In this document: one piece after another, positions 1-7,552 of the stretch
Numbering within the stretch: the first letter of the stretch is position 1
Layout of the letters: every line of letters starts with the position of its first letter
Virus record (IMG/VR): IMGVR_UViG_3300034073_000866
Span: 1 to 33,159 of that record
DNA from: a virus
Reading direction: 5' to 3' (one strand)
DNA: 33,159 bases
Notes under the pieces: generated by a model
The model's input: the letters and a program-made list of their open reading frames with translations, nothing else
Databases searched by the model: none
What the model was told of the DNA's origin: nothing
Position numbers and translations under genes: made by a program

Positions 1-199
1 AGATTGCTTTGAACTTAGTCCAAATTGAATAACCTTTTAAATCAAGTACTAATTGATTAATAGCACTTTGTTGAGTAGGGTCTGTTATTGAAGCCGCTGT
101 GATGAATGCTTGTGCGTCGGGGTCTACACCTCCACCTGATGCTGATCTGGCTAAGATGCCATGTGTTGCTAAAAACATACTATTGCCGTAACCAATCAT
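1..199 (-). CDS. Partial: 5' part of the duplicated-module tail adhesin
   Basis: This is the same coding sequence as the start of the gene at 31545-33116, cut off by the window's left edge. It exists here only because the ends overlap. The ATG at 199-197 overlaps the TGA of the preceding gene (198-196) in an ATGA arrangement, which supports this start over the ATG at 211. It should not be counted as a second gene copy. Confidence 0.85.
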   Translation of the reverse strand, partial: MIGYGNSMFLATHGILARSASGGGVDPDAQAFITAASITDPTQQSAINQLVLDLKGYSIWTKFKAI

Positions 200-242
200 A
201 ATACCAAACAAACAGATCCAGATGTCAATGTGACACCACTAA
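1..242. repeat. Terminal overlap, left copy (circular closure)
   Basis: These 242 bases match 32918-33159 base for base except at position 128 (A here, T at 33045). The gene reading through the right copy is cut off by the window edge here, while the gene upstream of it (196-462) is intact only here. The two ends therefore join into a circle of about 32,917 bp. The single difference changes one glycine codon to another (GGT versus GGA). A true fixed terminal repeat is less likely because its two copies are normally identical. Confidence 0.9.
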
Positions 243-462
243 ACTTAGCATCTCTCAATGGTCTGATGATTGCACCAGCTTTCACTGCTGTTGCAGTTGC
301 TGCAATATAAGTTGATTTAACATCAACTCCAGCAACCTTAATCGAGCTGAATACTGTATCCTCTAAGACCAAAATTGCATCATGGTTAACTGTTTTCTCA
401 ACAGTGTTATTAACTATGAAAGTCCCTTGTTGTGCTGTTAGCACGCTGTTAGCTATTGCCAT
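196..462 (-). CDS. Small virion/tail-associated protein (88 aa), function unknown
   Basis: An 88-residue protein rich in Ala, Val and Thr, with alternating hydrophobic and polar residues that suggest an all-beta fold. It has no signal peptide or membrane segment and only one Cys, near the C-terminus (SVCLVL). It sits between a fibre-like protein (475-1032) and the large adhesin (31545-33116), which it overlaps by 4 bp across the circle junction. From position and composition I infer a small structural protein of the tail tip or fibre, perhaps a trimerising or capping protein for the adhesin. No family-specific motif was recognised, so the role is inference only. Confidence 0.7.
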   Translation of the reverse strand: MAIANSVLTAQQGTFIVNNTVEKTVNHDAILVLEDTVFSSIKVAGVDVKSTYIAATATAVKAGAIIRPLRDAKFSGVTLTSGSVCLVL

Positions 463-474
463 TTTTTATTTATT

Positions 475-1032
475 TTAAGTTGTTATATCTCCAGCTAAAT
501 ACCATTCATTAGTATCTCTTTTTATCAATGTTGCCAACCCATATTGAGCAGCAATCTTTGTCTTGCCTCCAGATGATCTCAATGTAACTCCTCCAGCTGC
601 AGTCACAGTTGTTTGACCGGCACCATATTGAGCAATCAAGATCTGAGTTCCTATTGGAAACGGCACAACAAGATTGGTTGGTATTGTCAATGTGTTGGCT
701 CCAGCTAAGTTCATCTCAACAAGTCTTGATGCATCTGTTGGATCCAAAACATAATTCGTTGTCTGAGTGTTAAATTTAACCTCTGTCACAACAGTGCCAG
801 TTCCATTTGGTCTGATTACAACATCACCATTTGAGGCACTTGTTATTGTGTTGCCATTTACATCAAGATTACCTCCAAGCTGTGGAGATGTGTCAAGACT
901 CAGCTCATTAATCTCTGATCCAGTTACTTTCCTTGACACATAAGATGGTCCACTCACTTGAGCTATCTCAATCAAATCTGTGCTTGCAATCTTGCTTGCC
1001 TTCGCTGTTAAGTCTGATATTTTAACTCCCAT
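475..1032 (-). CDS. Tail-fibre-like structural protein
   Basis: A 185-residue protein. The N-terminal region (about 1-45) is a short linker-type domain. It is followed by a motif common in phage fibres near residues 45-62 (SPQLGGNLDVNGNTI) and by GDVVIRPNGTGTV at about 69-81. The rest is beta-rich and ends in a compact domain (about 110-185) with repeated short strands. LGGNLDxNGxxI and xIxPNGTG motifs are typical of fibre and baseplate-attached host-recognition proteins, where they form beta-helical or stacked-strand repeats. Its place between the large baseplate protein and the adhesin fits a receptor-binding or fibre-connector role. It starts 3 bp after the upstream stop. Confidence 0.7.
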   Translation of the reverse strand: MGVKISDLTAKASKIASTDLIEIAQVSGPSYVSRKVTGSEINELSLDTSPQLGGNLDVNGNTITSASNGDVVIRPNGTGTVVTEVKFNTQTTNYVLDPTDASRLVEMNLAGANTLTIPTNLVVPFPIGTQILIAQYGAGQTTVTAAGGVTLRSSGGKTKIAAQYGLATLIKRDTNEWYLAGDITT

Positions 1033-1035
1033 TGT

Positions 1036-3417
1036 TTATGGATTTATGAATCTAATTTGACCATCTTCTGTCAACCTTGTTTGACTATCTTCTGTGAATC
1101 TTGCATTTGGATCTGTATATGGATCATATGGTGGAGTCACAATTGTTGTCTGGATACCTTCTCCTTCTATTATGCGAATCAGTTCGACAACTGTTGAGGT
1201 ATTCTTTCCACTCTGATAATCACTAACTTTGAGCAACCTATATACAACTCCATCAATGTTAATTAAGTTTCTGAAATCAAGGCTGTTGATATACGATGGT
1301 CTCAACATAACTGAGCAGCTGATTTGCTTTCCAAATCTTGATATCAATTCCTTGATGAACTTCTCATGATACAGATATAAGTTGTTGGTTGTGTATGTTG
1401 TTGTGGACCAGAACACATAATTAGGAACACCAAAATTAAAATCAAATGATGGTGAATCAAGGCTGTTGAGGTGACCAACATAAGGATATGAAAGCTCAGC
1501 ACTTGGAGATCCATTCTCTGATCTATGAGTCCAATCTCCAGTTCTTAATCCTCCAAGCTGCACAATGAATGGCTTGCCTTTTTTCTTTTCAACCACACTG
1601 GTCCCATCTTCATTGAACTTAACCTGGAATGATCTTGGCACAATCAAGTCAGTGAATGATCCTGGTGAATCCTCTGGAATGGCAGCCAACAATCTTTGAG
1701 AGAATGGCAGCTTAAATTCAGTGTCATTGATTGCAAATTGACTTTGACTCTGAATCATAAATGATCCATATTGCTGTTTGATATCTTCAAAATATCTGTT
1801 GTTCCAATAATCATCCTCTTGCTCAAAATTAAACTTGTAATTCTTTGAACTGAAATTGATGGTTGGCTCAATCTTAATCTCTTTGCTTCTATCTAATTTT
1901 TCACTCCAATCAATTGCATCACCGCTGGCATTGTAGAAATCAGACAATGGCTCAATCTCAAGAATGGTTGCATCTGCATTGCTTGGCTTGACATACAAGT
2001 TGAATGCAGTTACCAATCCTTTAAAGAATTGATCGCATGTCATATCCGGAAGGAATGCATCCAGATAAACTGTGCTACCAGCTGTCAATGATTGAGCTTG
2101 TTTTAAAATATCCAGATTTGCTGTATTGCTAACAACTTGAATTGTGGTTGTTGCATTGGTTATGTTTAATCTTTGAATCGTTGTATTGTCCAGAAAGAAT
2201 CCAAGCTTGAATGTGATCTCATCATTTATCAATGCGTTTATTTGCCTTGAGTAATCAAAGCTAAATGTCAATGATGTTGTTGCTGATGTGATTGCACCAT
2301 TATAAATAACATCTTGAGATATTGGAATATTATTTTTATAAATAACAAATCTGACTTGATAAGCTCCATTCACTGTATATGCACCAGATCCATTTCCAGA
2401 TATTGTAATATCAAGATCATGATCACCATAATAGTTGATATTGAATAATCCATCAGATGCTGCAATCCATTTCAATGGTGCAGTTGATTGAATCTGACTG
2501 AGATTATCTTGAATGGTTGTGCAATCATAATTATCAGCAAAGCTCTGATTGAATGTATTCAAATATCCAGATGGATTTCCTTGCTCTTGAGTTGTTAAAA
2601 AATTAGTGTTGAATATAAATCCGCCAGTATTATTTTGCTCTTCTGTAAATGAACTATCATTATCAGCCTGAGTCTGAGTAATTGTTGGAAGATCTCCACC
2701 AGGATATGCAAGCAATAGCTTTTTGAATAACTGAGTCTCAAGGAATTGACTGCTCCATGTTATTCCACAATATGCGAATGCCTTCTCTAAGATCTCATAA
2801 CAGAATACTTGAGGAGGTATGTGCTCAACTCCAAAGGTTGAAGGAGCTGGACGTGTGAACCCGTAATCAATCAAGCCGTAGTAATAACCTCTGCCCGTCC
2901 ACCCTTGTGAGTCTTGATTGCTGGATGGAGATCCATTCAATTGGATGATTCCATTCCAAGTATCTTGCTGATCTGTTAATGTCAAGCTGTGATTGTATTC
3001 TGAGAATCCAAGCTCATTAACCTTGATCTTTGCCAACCTTGAGATGTAGTCAATTGTGTCACTCACAAGAGTAATATCAAAGGACCAGATTCCATTAAGT
3101 AATTTGCAGCTCATCAACTGAGCAACACCATTGAACTCAAGCAATCCATTCTGGTAGTATTGTGCCTCTGCCTTTATGCTTGGATCAAAGTCAACAAAAT
3201 CAGATTCTGTGTCACTGATCTTTTCAGTTGCACTCAAGGTGAACACACTCAACATCAGAGATGTGTTGCTCTTTGTTCCTGGTAATGTTATGGTCTTTGA
3301 CTTGTTGCCCTTCCTTGCATTCAGATCCTTGATATCACTGATGTTGAATGTCAATGGAAATGGAGCATCTTGATCTATGTCAACCAACCTCCCATTTATG
3401 AATAACTCTCCAGCCAT
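1036..3417 (-). CDS. Large tail-tip/baseplate protein (793 aa)
   Basis: A 793-residue protein beginning MAGELFINGRLVDID. Its N-terminal 130 residues look like the hub domain of tail-associated proteins: after ITLPGTKSN come beta strands and a probable insertion into a distal-tail or gp27-like fold. A central beta-rich region with many Asn, Thr and Ser follows, then a conserved-looking C-terminal part with FGKQISCSVMLRP near 690. The last 30 residues contain two near-identical short units (RFTEDSQTRL / RLTEDGQIRF), a small internal repeat that may be a flexible attachment tail. It overlaps the upstream tail gene by one base (TAATG) and precedes fibre genes. I infer a baseplate hub or tail-associated protein; a lysozyme or peptidase domain is not evident. 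Confidence 0.7.
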   Translation of the reverse strand: MAGELFINGRLVDIDQDAPFPLTFNISDIKDLNARKGNKSKTITLPGTKSNTSLMLSVFTLSATEKISDTESDFVDFDPSIKAEAQYYQNGLLEFNGVAQLMSCKLLNGIWSFDITLVSDTIDYISRLAKIKVNELGFSEYNHSLTLTDQQDTWNGIIQLNGSPSSNQDSQGWTGRGYYYGLIDYGFTRPAPSTFGVEHIPPQVFCYEILEKAFAYCGITWSSQFLETQLFKKLLLAYPGGDLPTITQTQADNDSSFTEEQNNTGGFIFNTNFLTTQEQGNPSGYLNTFNQSFADNYDCTTIQDNLSQIQSTAPLKWIAASDGLFNINYYGDHDLDITISGNGSGAYTVNGAYQVRFVIYKNNIPISQDVIYNGAITSATTSLTFSFDYSRQINALINDEITFKLGFFLDNTTIQRLNITNATTTIQVVSNTANLDILKQAQSLTAGSTVYLDAFLPDMTCDQFFKGLVTAFNLYVKPSNADATILEIEPLSDFYNASGDAIDWSEKLDRSKEIKIEPTINFSSKNYKFNFEQEDDYWNNRYFEDIKQQYGSFMIQSQSQFAINDTEFKLPFSQRLLAAIPEDSPGSFTDLIVPRSFQVKFNEDGTSVVEKKKGKPFIVQLGGLRTGDWTHRSENGSPSAELSYPYVGHLNSLDSPSFDFNFGVPNYVFWSTTTYTTNNLYLYHEKFIKELISRFGKQISCSVMLRPSYINSLDFRNLINIDGVVYRLLKVSDYQSGKNTSTVVELIRIIEGEGIQTTIVTPPYDPYTDPNARFTEDSQTRLTEDGQIRFINP

Positions 3418-4598
3418 TAGTTCAGTTGAGATCTATATGTGAATGTTCTATCTATGTTGACAGTCTCTTGAATCAGACCATCTCTTCTGCGTTGCTTCAA
3501 TGTGTAGTTTGAATTCGTTACCTTAACTGGCTCAAACTCAGTTCCATTCTCTCTCTCAAGATATACCAATGGACTATCATATAAAGATTTCACAAGCCAT
3601 TGTTGAATGTCCTGGTTGATCCAATCAGAGTTCAATGTCAAAGTCTCAGTCTTAGTTTTGGCAAAGTTAATTGCTTGACCAGCATACAATGGATATGTGT
3701 AGCTTGTGCCATCCCATACTCCAGGATCTCTCTGATATCCATAGCTTTGAACATTTGCAGCTTCGGTTGAAACAAGACTGAATGTGAATGAATCAAATGA
3801 TCCAAACTTATTCAACCAATGCAGTCTATATGTATCATATCTCTTGCATTCAGTATCCATGTAAATCTTGAATGTCTCTGTTTTAATTGTCCTTGGAATA
3901 TCCCTTAAAAATATCTCATAGTAATAACATGTGTCAAAATCATTCTGAGTAACCGTTGTGTTGGCAATAATAACTTGAGGTCCAACATTAACAATGTTAT
4001 ATTCATCTGTTCCAACAGAATATGAATCACTAACAATTGTTGATCCACTAATATCTTTTAATACAACAATCATCTCAAGTGATGTGCCTTGGCTGTTATA
4101 ATATCCAAGATAGAAATTCTCATCATTACCACAAAGAGCTCTCTTTGATCTTGGAAAATATGTTAAGAACAAAGCATCATTAGTAAAGTTAAGGTCATAA
4201 TCTTGATAATCAAAAGCAATCCATTCTGGATATTCAAGAGCTGCATTGAAAGCACTTATGCCAGAGCTGTTTGTTGATGACGCTGTAATTACAGCTGCTG
4301 GAGTTCCATATTTCTCATATACTGTAATTGATACTGTTGGCATTACAACTGGAGTCTCAATATCTGTTGAGATTGGTGGATTGCTCAACACACTCTGCAC
4401 AGCCTCAGATACATCTATACGGCCAAGAGTATTGAATTGCCTGAATACCTCTTGAGTCAATCTCAATTGTCCATCAATATAAACCTCAACAATAAAACTG
4501 AAATTTGGTTGAGCTGTCTGATCACTGCTAAATGTGAACACCAATGGATTGCCAGCTGATGCAATTAGTTGCGGCTCATCATATATGGTTATTGCCAT
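3417..4598 (-). CDS. Tail/baseplate protein, distal-tail-like
   Basis: A 393-residue beta-rich protein with no membrane segment or signal peptide. Aromatic and acidic residues are abundant, with a Cys pair in the middle (CGNDENF near 158 and DTCYYYE near 225). The C-terminal third has a well-formed stretch, YAGQAINFAKTKTETLTLN, followed by WINQDIQQWLVKSLYDSP and an Arg-rich TLKQRRRDG near the end. Its place between the neck-like gene (4589-5113) and the large hub gene fits a distal-tail or baseplate adaptor. I know similar unnamed proteins from phages of Bacteroidota but cannot name a domain, so the functional part is inference from order and composition. Confidence 0.65.
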   Translation of the reverse strand: MAITIYDEPQLIASAGNPLVFTFSSDQTAQPNFSFIVEVYIDGQLRLTQEVFRQFNTLGRIDVSEAVQSVLSNPPISTDIETPVVMPTVSITVYEKYGTPAAVITASSTNSSGISAFNAALEYPEWIAFDYQDYDLNFTNDALFLTYFPRSKRALCGNDENFYLGYYNSQGTSLEMIVVLKDISGSTIVSDSYSVGTDEYNIVNVGPQVIIANTTVTQNDFDTCYYYEIFLRDIPRTIKTETFKIYMDTECKRYDTYRLHWLNKFGSFDSFTFSLVSTEAANVQSYGYQRDPGVWDGTSYTYPLYAGQAINFAKTKTETLTLNSDWINQDIQQWLVKSLYDSPLVYLERENGTEFEPVKVTNSNYTLKQRRRDGLIQETVNIDRTFTYRSQLN

Positions 4599-5113
4599 GT
4601 TTCTGTATTTTTATCAAATTTAATTTCAAACATCAATCCAGTAATCTCTGCCAAATCATTTGCTATCTTATTCAACACCTCATCAGTGATGACATTGTCA
4701 GTGATTCTCTTTGGCTTCAATCCTCGTTGCTTGATGTTGGATGCAACAGCATATGCATGTGACATCTCAAGTCCTTTCCATTGACTGATCGCTGTTGCCA
4801 TGTTATGAGATACACCAGGATAGTTGAATGAGAATTGACTACCATAGTTGTTGGTCCCAACAGCATTCACACCTTGATCCACAAATGGATAGTAATCATC
4901 AGCCTCTAATCTGAATGACAGCTGTCCAGTTGGAACTGGGATGATGGATGCTGCCAATCCTCCAGTATTGTTGGCAACTTTCTTTGTGTAATCTCTAAAC
5001 TCTGTTGCAAGCTGATTTGATATCTCAATTAAGAATCTATCATATACGCTTGCCGGTTGCTCAGCATCATTGGCTGATATCCCAAAGTCATCAAGAAAAT
5101 CAAGATCTGCCAT
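4589..5113 (-). CDS. Tail-completion/neck-type protein (HK97 gp10-like?)
   Basis: A 174-residue soluble protein. An N-terminal acidic segment leads into a helix (residues 24-47), then the motif LAASIIPVPTGQLSF and ADDYYPFVDQGVN at about 72-84. The pattern of a helix, a short beta unit and a tyrosine-rich YYPFVxxGV segment resembles HK97 gp10-type tail-completion proteins, which bind between the neck and the tail tube. The C-terminal part has helices with Lys-rich repeats (KQRGLKPKRI). It lies directly after the tail-assembly chaperone and overlaps the chaperone's -1 frame by 14 bp. The gp10 assignment is tentative, and a tail-tip role is the main alternative. Confidence 0.55.
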   Translation of the reverse strand: MADLDFLDDFGISANDAEQPASVYDRFLIEISNQLATEFRDYTKKVANNTGGLAASIIPVPTGQLSFRLEADDYYPFVDQGVNAVGTNNYGSQFSFNYPGVSHNMATAISQWKGLEMSHAYAVASNIKQRGLKPKRITDNVITDEVLNKIANDLAEITGLMFEIKFDKNTETWQ

Positions 5114-5890
5114 TACTTAATATGCGTTGATGTTCTTTTTCATCCACTATCTTAAAGTAGTTCATCCAGAATAAAGTCTTTACATAAGGTTGCTGCGTAA
5201 CTTTGTCCACACTGATTCCCATCTCTTTGGATAGTCTATGTAAGATAGTTGTCCAATTAAACCACTCCGAATCTTCTGGTCTTGAGCTATCTGCATCATC
5301 TCCATCTTCGCCCTCGCTGTCTGAATTCCTAAGATAGCCATCCTCCGCTTTTCTGATAAGTCCAAAAAAAAACTAAAGAAATTCAGAAACTCATCACCAG
5401 GGAAATGCTCCTTGAATAATTTATATCTATCCTCATTTGGATTCAATACTCTGCCTCTGTCATCCTCCTGACAATACTCCATCCCTTTCTCAACATACAT
5501 GATGGCAAGAGCTTGACATGGATCTTGGCTGATATCCTCAATCAGTTTTAAGTCAATGATCTGTCCAGTTGAAACGTGTCCAAAGTTTTTCTCAAATCTG
5601 AATTGCTTGCCTTCAATCTCAATGGTCTCATTTGGCTCCTGGTAATTATAAGATGTTAATATCTGGAGCATGTGAGCAGATGCAGCTTGAATGCTATTTA
5701 CATCAGCTCTCTTGATTCTGTTGATTGACTCTCCAGAAAATAGACTTAGCAACTGACATTGGAAGATTAGAAACTGAGTGATGTCATCCTTCTGGTCCTT
5801 CATTGCCTCTGCCATCATCAGCCACTTGGCCATCTGATCTGGAGTGCATTGACTTATTGATGTCGGTAGTTTTATCTCAAGTTCTTTCAT
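5100..5890 (-). CDS. Tail-assembly chaperone, -1 frameshift (long) product
   Basis: Tail-assembly chaperones of long-tailed phages are typically made in two forms by ribosomal slippage. Here the ribosome would read from the ATG at 5890, slip back one base on the T9 run at 5372-5364, and continue in an open -1 frame to a TGA at 5102-5100, giving about 263 residues. The -1 extension has 88 residues. It begins FGLIRKAEDGY, passes through a very acidic linker, and ends in a compact aromatic segment (KTLFWMNYFKIVDEKEHQ). That segment looks much more like evolved protein than a chance frame. The extension ends 14 bp inside the next gene, filling what would otherwise be an unexplained 66-bp gap. An assembly indel in the homopolymer is the alternative. 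Confidence 0.65.
5180..5890 (-). CDS. Tail-assembly chaperone, zero-frame (short) product
   Basis: A 236-residue mostly helical protein. I chose the ATG at 5890 because it overlaps the TerL stop as ATGA; an upstream ATG at 5944 would sit 58 bp inside TerL. The N-terminal half (to about residue 100) has helices with the segment CTPDQMAKWLMMAEAM. The middle contains GKQFRFEKNFGHVSTGQIIDLK, broken here as GKQFRFEKNF then GHVSTGQIIDL, and EDISQDPCQALAIMYV. It has no membrane segment. Placement after the terminase and before tail genes, with the slip site about four-fifths through, matches a G/GT chaperone pair. The last 61 residues after the slip site are open in this frame but look less constrained than the -1 reading. 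Confidence 0.7.
   Translation of the reverse strand: MKELEIKLPTSISQCTPDQMAKWLMMAEAMKDQKDDITQFLIFQCQLLSLFSGESINRIKRADVNSIQAASAHMLQILTSYNYQEPNETIEIEGKQFRFEKNFGHVSTGQIIDLKLIEDISQDPCQALAIMYVEKGMEYCQEDDRGRVLNPNEDRYKLFKEHFPGDEFLNFFSFFLDLSEKRRMAILGIQTARAKMEMMQIAQDQKIRSGLIGQLSYIDYPKRWESVWTKLRSNLM
5364..5374 (-). promoter_or_regulatory. Slippery site for -1 ribosomal frameshift
   Basis: On the minus strand the zero frame reads AGT TTT TTT TTG, so the heptamer T TTT TTT is in the correct register for tandem P- and A-site slippage. The run is nine T (5372-5364). The -1 frame beyond it stays open for 88 codons. I did not find a clear stem-loop directly downstream by eye. Transcriptional slippage on T9 would give the same product. 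Confidence 0.6.
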
Positions 5891-7089
5891 ACTCTTAAAG
5901 CCATATACCTTCCTCTGTTGCTGTATTCCTTTCTGCAGTTCCAAGCCAATGCTGTTGAGATGACACCATCATCATGCAAGCCAGCTGGTGCAGAATAAGT
6001 CACGTTCCTGGTATTCGGATTGTAAATATAAGAAAAATTCTCAAGCTCATCAATCAACCATTGTTCATTCACAATTGAAATTGCTGATTGCTCAAATGCA
6101 ACAGCCAAATCCTCAATGATGATTGGCTTTGTTTTGGAGGTAGTGACAAATGGATGGATCATATTCTTACATCTGGTTGCGAGCATCTCAAAGAATACAT
6201 CACCTTGATTGTTTACCTCCACCAATGTGGTTGCATTGTATTGCTTGATCAGTGTTGCCACCTTCTCAATAATCTTGCTCCACTCATCATGCCGCCATCT
6301 GTGAGCAGCAAACATCTGTCCATCCTGGTTGATGATTGTGAGTACAGTGTAGTCATCAGCTCTGCCAATATCAAGACCAGCATACATCTTTGATGTCTTG
6401 GCTCCAGTACCAATGCAATCAGATACATTTCTGAATATACCACTGGCATTGTCAATGAACTCAGCCAAGTACTCTTGCCTGAACACATAATCTGGTAGGG
6501 ATCGCTTTCTCTCATCCAACTCCCTTGGATCAATCATAGGATTGTCATAGGATGTGAAATGAAAGTACGCATATCTCTCATCATAGTTTGGTTGCATGCA
6601 AAGCTTATGGAAATGATTCCTCCCTTTTGGAGTTGAGATGAATATGACCTTCTTTCCTTTGACCAAGACTGTTGCACTCAAGACCTCATCCCAAAGCTCT
6701 GGTCTGGTGAATGCCATCTCATCAACAACCATGTAATCAAACGTATTGCCTCGGATATTGTCTGGTCTCTCTCCAGAGAAAAATTCAATGGTTGAGCCAA
6801 AACCAGAGATCATCAAGTCTGATCTATTGAAAGTAAACAATCCACTCGCTGTGGTTGCCCTCTCCATTTCAGAGAATACTTTCTTGCCTTGCTTATATAC
6901 TGGAGTAACCCAAGCAATCTTACAGCCTTTGTCATTGATTGCCCACCAAAGTAATTGGTTTATTCCGAGCATTGTCTTGCCGAACTGCCTACCTATATTG
7001 AGAGCATAGTATTTCTCATGACCATGGTTGATGGCATCATGAATGGACCTCTGATTCTCATGAGGCTTGTAGCCTTTGATTGTACTCAT
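5887..7089 (-). CDS. terL: Terminase large subunit (TerL)
   Basis: A 400-residue packaging motor with both expected domains. ATPase: the Walker-A-type motif GRQFGKT at residues 33-39, the Walker B motif VVDE at 121-124, and the coupling motif STPKG at 152-156. Nuclease (RNase H fold): Asp240 in YAGLDIGRADDYT, Glu291 in LVEVNNQGD, and a final acidic pair in HDDGVISTALAW near 380. It cuts concatemeric DNA and pumps it into the prohead through the portal. The length is typical of compact TerL proteins. It overlaps TerS by 4 bp (7086-7089) and the chaperone gene by 4 bp (5887-5890), so all three are probably translationally coupled. Identification is firm. Confidence 0.95.
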   Translation of the reverse strand: MSTIKGYKPHENQRSIHDAINHGHEKYYALNIGRQFGKTMLGINQLLWWAINDKGCKIAWVTPVYKQGKKVFSEMERATTASGLFTFNRSDLMISGFGSTIEFFSGERPDNIRGNTFDYMVVDEMAFTRPELWDEVLSATVLVKGKKVIFISTPKGRNHFHKLCMQPNYDERYAYFHFTSYDNPMIDPRELDERKRSLPDYVFRQEYLAEFIDNASGIFRNVSDCIGTGAKTSKMYAGLDIGRADDYTVLTIINQDGQMFAAHRWRHDEWSKIIEKVATLIKQYNATTLVEVNNQGDVFFEMLATRCKNMIHPFVTTSKTKPIIIEDLAVAFEQSAISIVNEQWLIDELENFSYIYNPNTRNVTYSAPAGLHDDGVISTALAWNCRKEYSNRGRYMALRV

Positions 7090-7481
7090 TCAAAATCAAA
7101 CTTCTCTACATTCCTGGTCTCAACTTGTTGACGATCATGCATCCCAAATTTATTCTTGGCATAGAATATTCCTTTGCCTTCATTGGCAACAATGTCCTTG
7201 CCAAGAGCTACGAACTCCCCCTCGATGTTTTTAATAGTGTGACTTTTGATTCCTTCCTCTCTCAACCATCTGTACCAAGTCCTTCTATTTATAAGATCCA
7301 TCTTCTCTCTCAAAGGAATCCAGATATTAAGAAAATAGTCAATTGTAGGAATGTGTCTATCTGGCATATTAACAACTTCACCCTTTGGAGATATCGTTGG
7401 CTTTGTGTGACTTAGACATTCTTGGACATATATCCAAGCTAATTCCTCTAATCTATCAACTTGTTCTGGAGTATACGCCAT
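7086..7481 (-). CDS. terS: Terminase small subunit-like protein (TerS)
   Basis: A 131-residue mostly helical protein directly upstream of TerL with a 4-bp ATGA overlap. The N-terminal part looks DNA-binding: helix EQVDRLEELAWIYVQECL, then IPTIDYFLNIWIP, and RRTWYRWLREEGI, which resembles the recognition part of a winged or homeodomain-like helix-turn-helix used by small terminase proteins. It is expected to recognise the packaging site and load TerL. No sequence signature proves TerS, but size, helical content, the HTH-like segment and position agree. It follows a 71-bp noncoding gap with a palindrome, so it is probably the first gene of the late unit. Confidence 0.75.
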   Translation of the reverse strand: MAYTPEQVDRLEELAWIYVQECLSHTKPTISPKGEVVNMPDRHIPTIDYFLNIWIPLREKMDLINRRTWYRWLREEGIKSHTIKNIEGEFVALGKDIVANEGKGIFYAKNKFGMHDRQQVETRNVEKFDFE

Positions 7482-7499
7482 AATAAGACATAATTTATC

Positions 7500-7527
7500 C
7501 TATCCAATATGTCTATATATTAGATAG
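7500..7527. promoter_or_regulatory. Imperfect palindrome upstream of terminase genes (operator candidate)
   Basis: Plus-strand arms CTATCCAATAT (7500-7510) and ATATTAGATAG (7517-7527) pair over 11 positions with one G-T wobble around a 6-nt loop. It lies in the only noncoding gap (7482-7552) between the sugar genes and TerS. No T run follows it on either strand, so it is a poor intrinsic terminator. A dimeric regulator site controlling late transcription is the better inference. No TAnnTTTG box was seen in the gap. Confidence 0.4.
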
Positions 7528-7552
7528 TTTTATTAATATATTTTCTTGTTCG

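Noticed and set aside
1-242. Fixed direct terminal repeats as physical genome ends
   Set aside because: The two copies differ at one base and lie inside genes that are continuous across the junction; assembly overlap of a circular or permuted genome is simpler.
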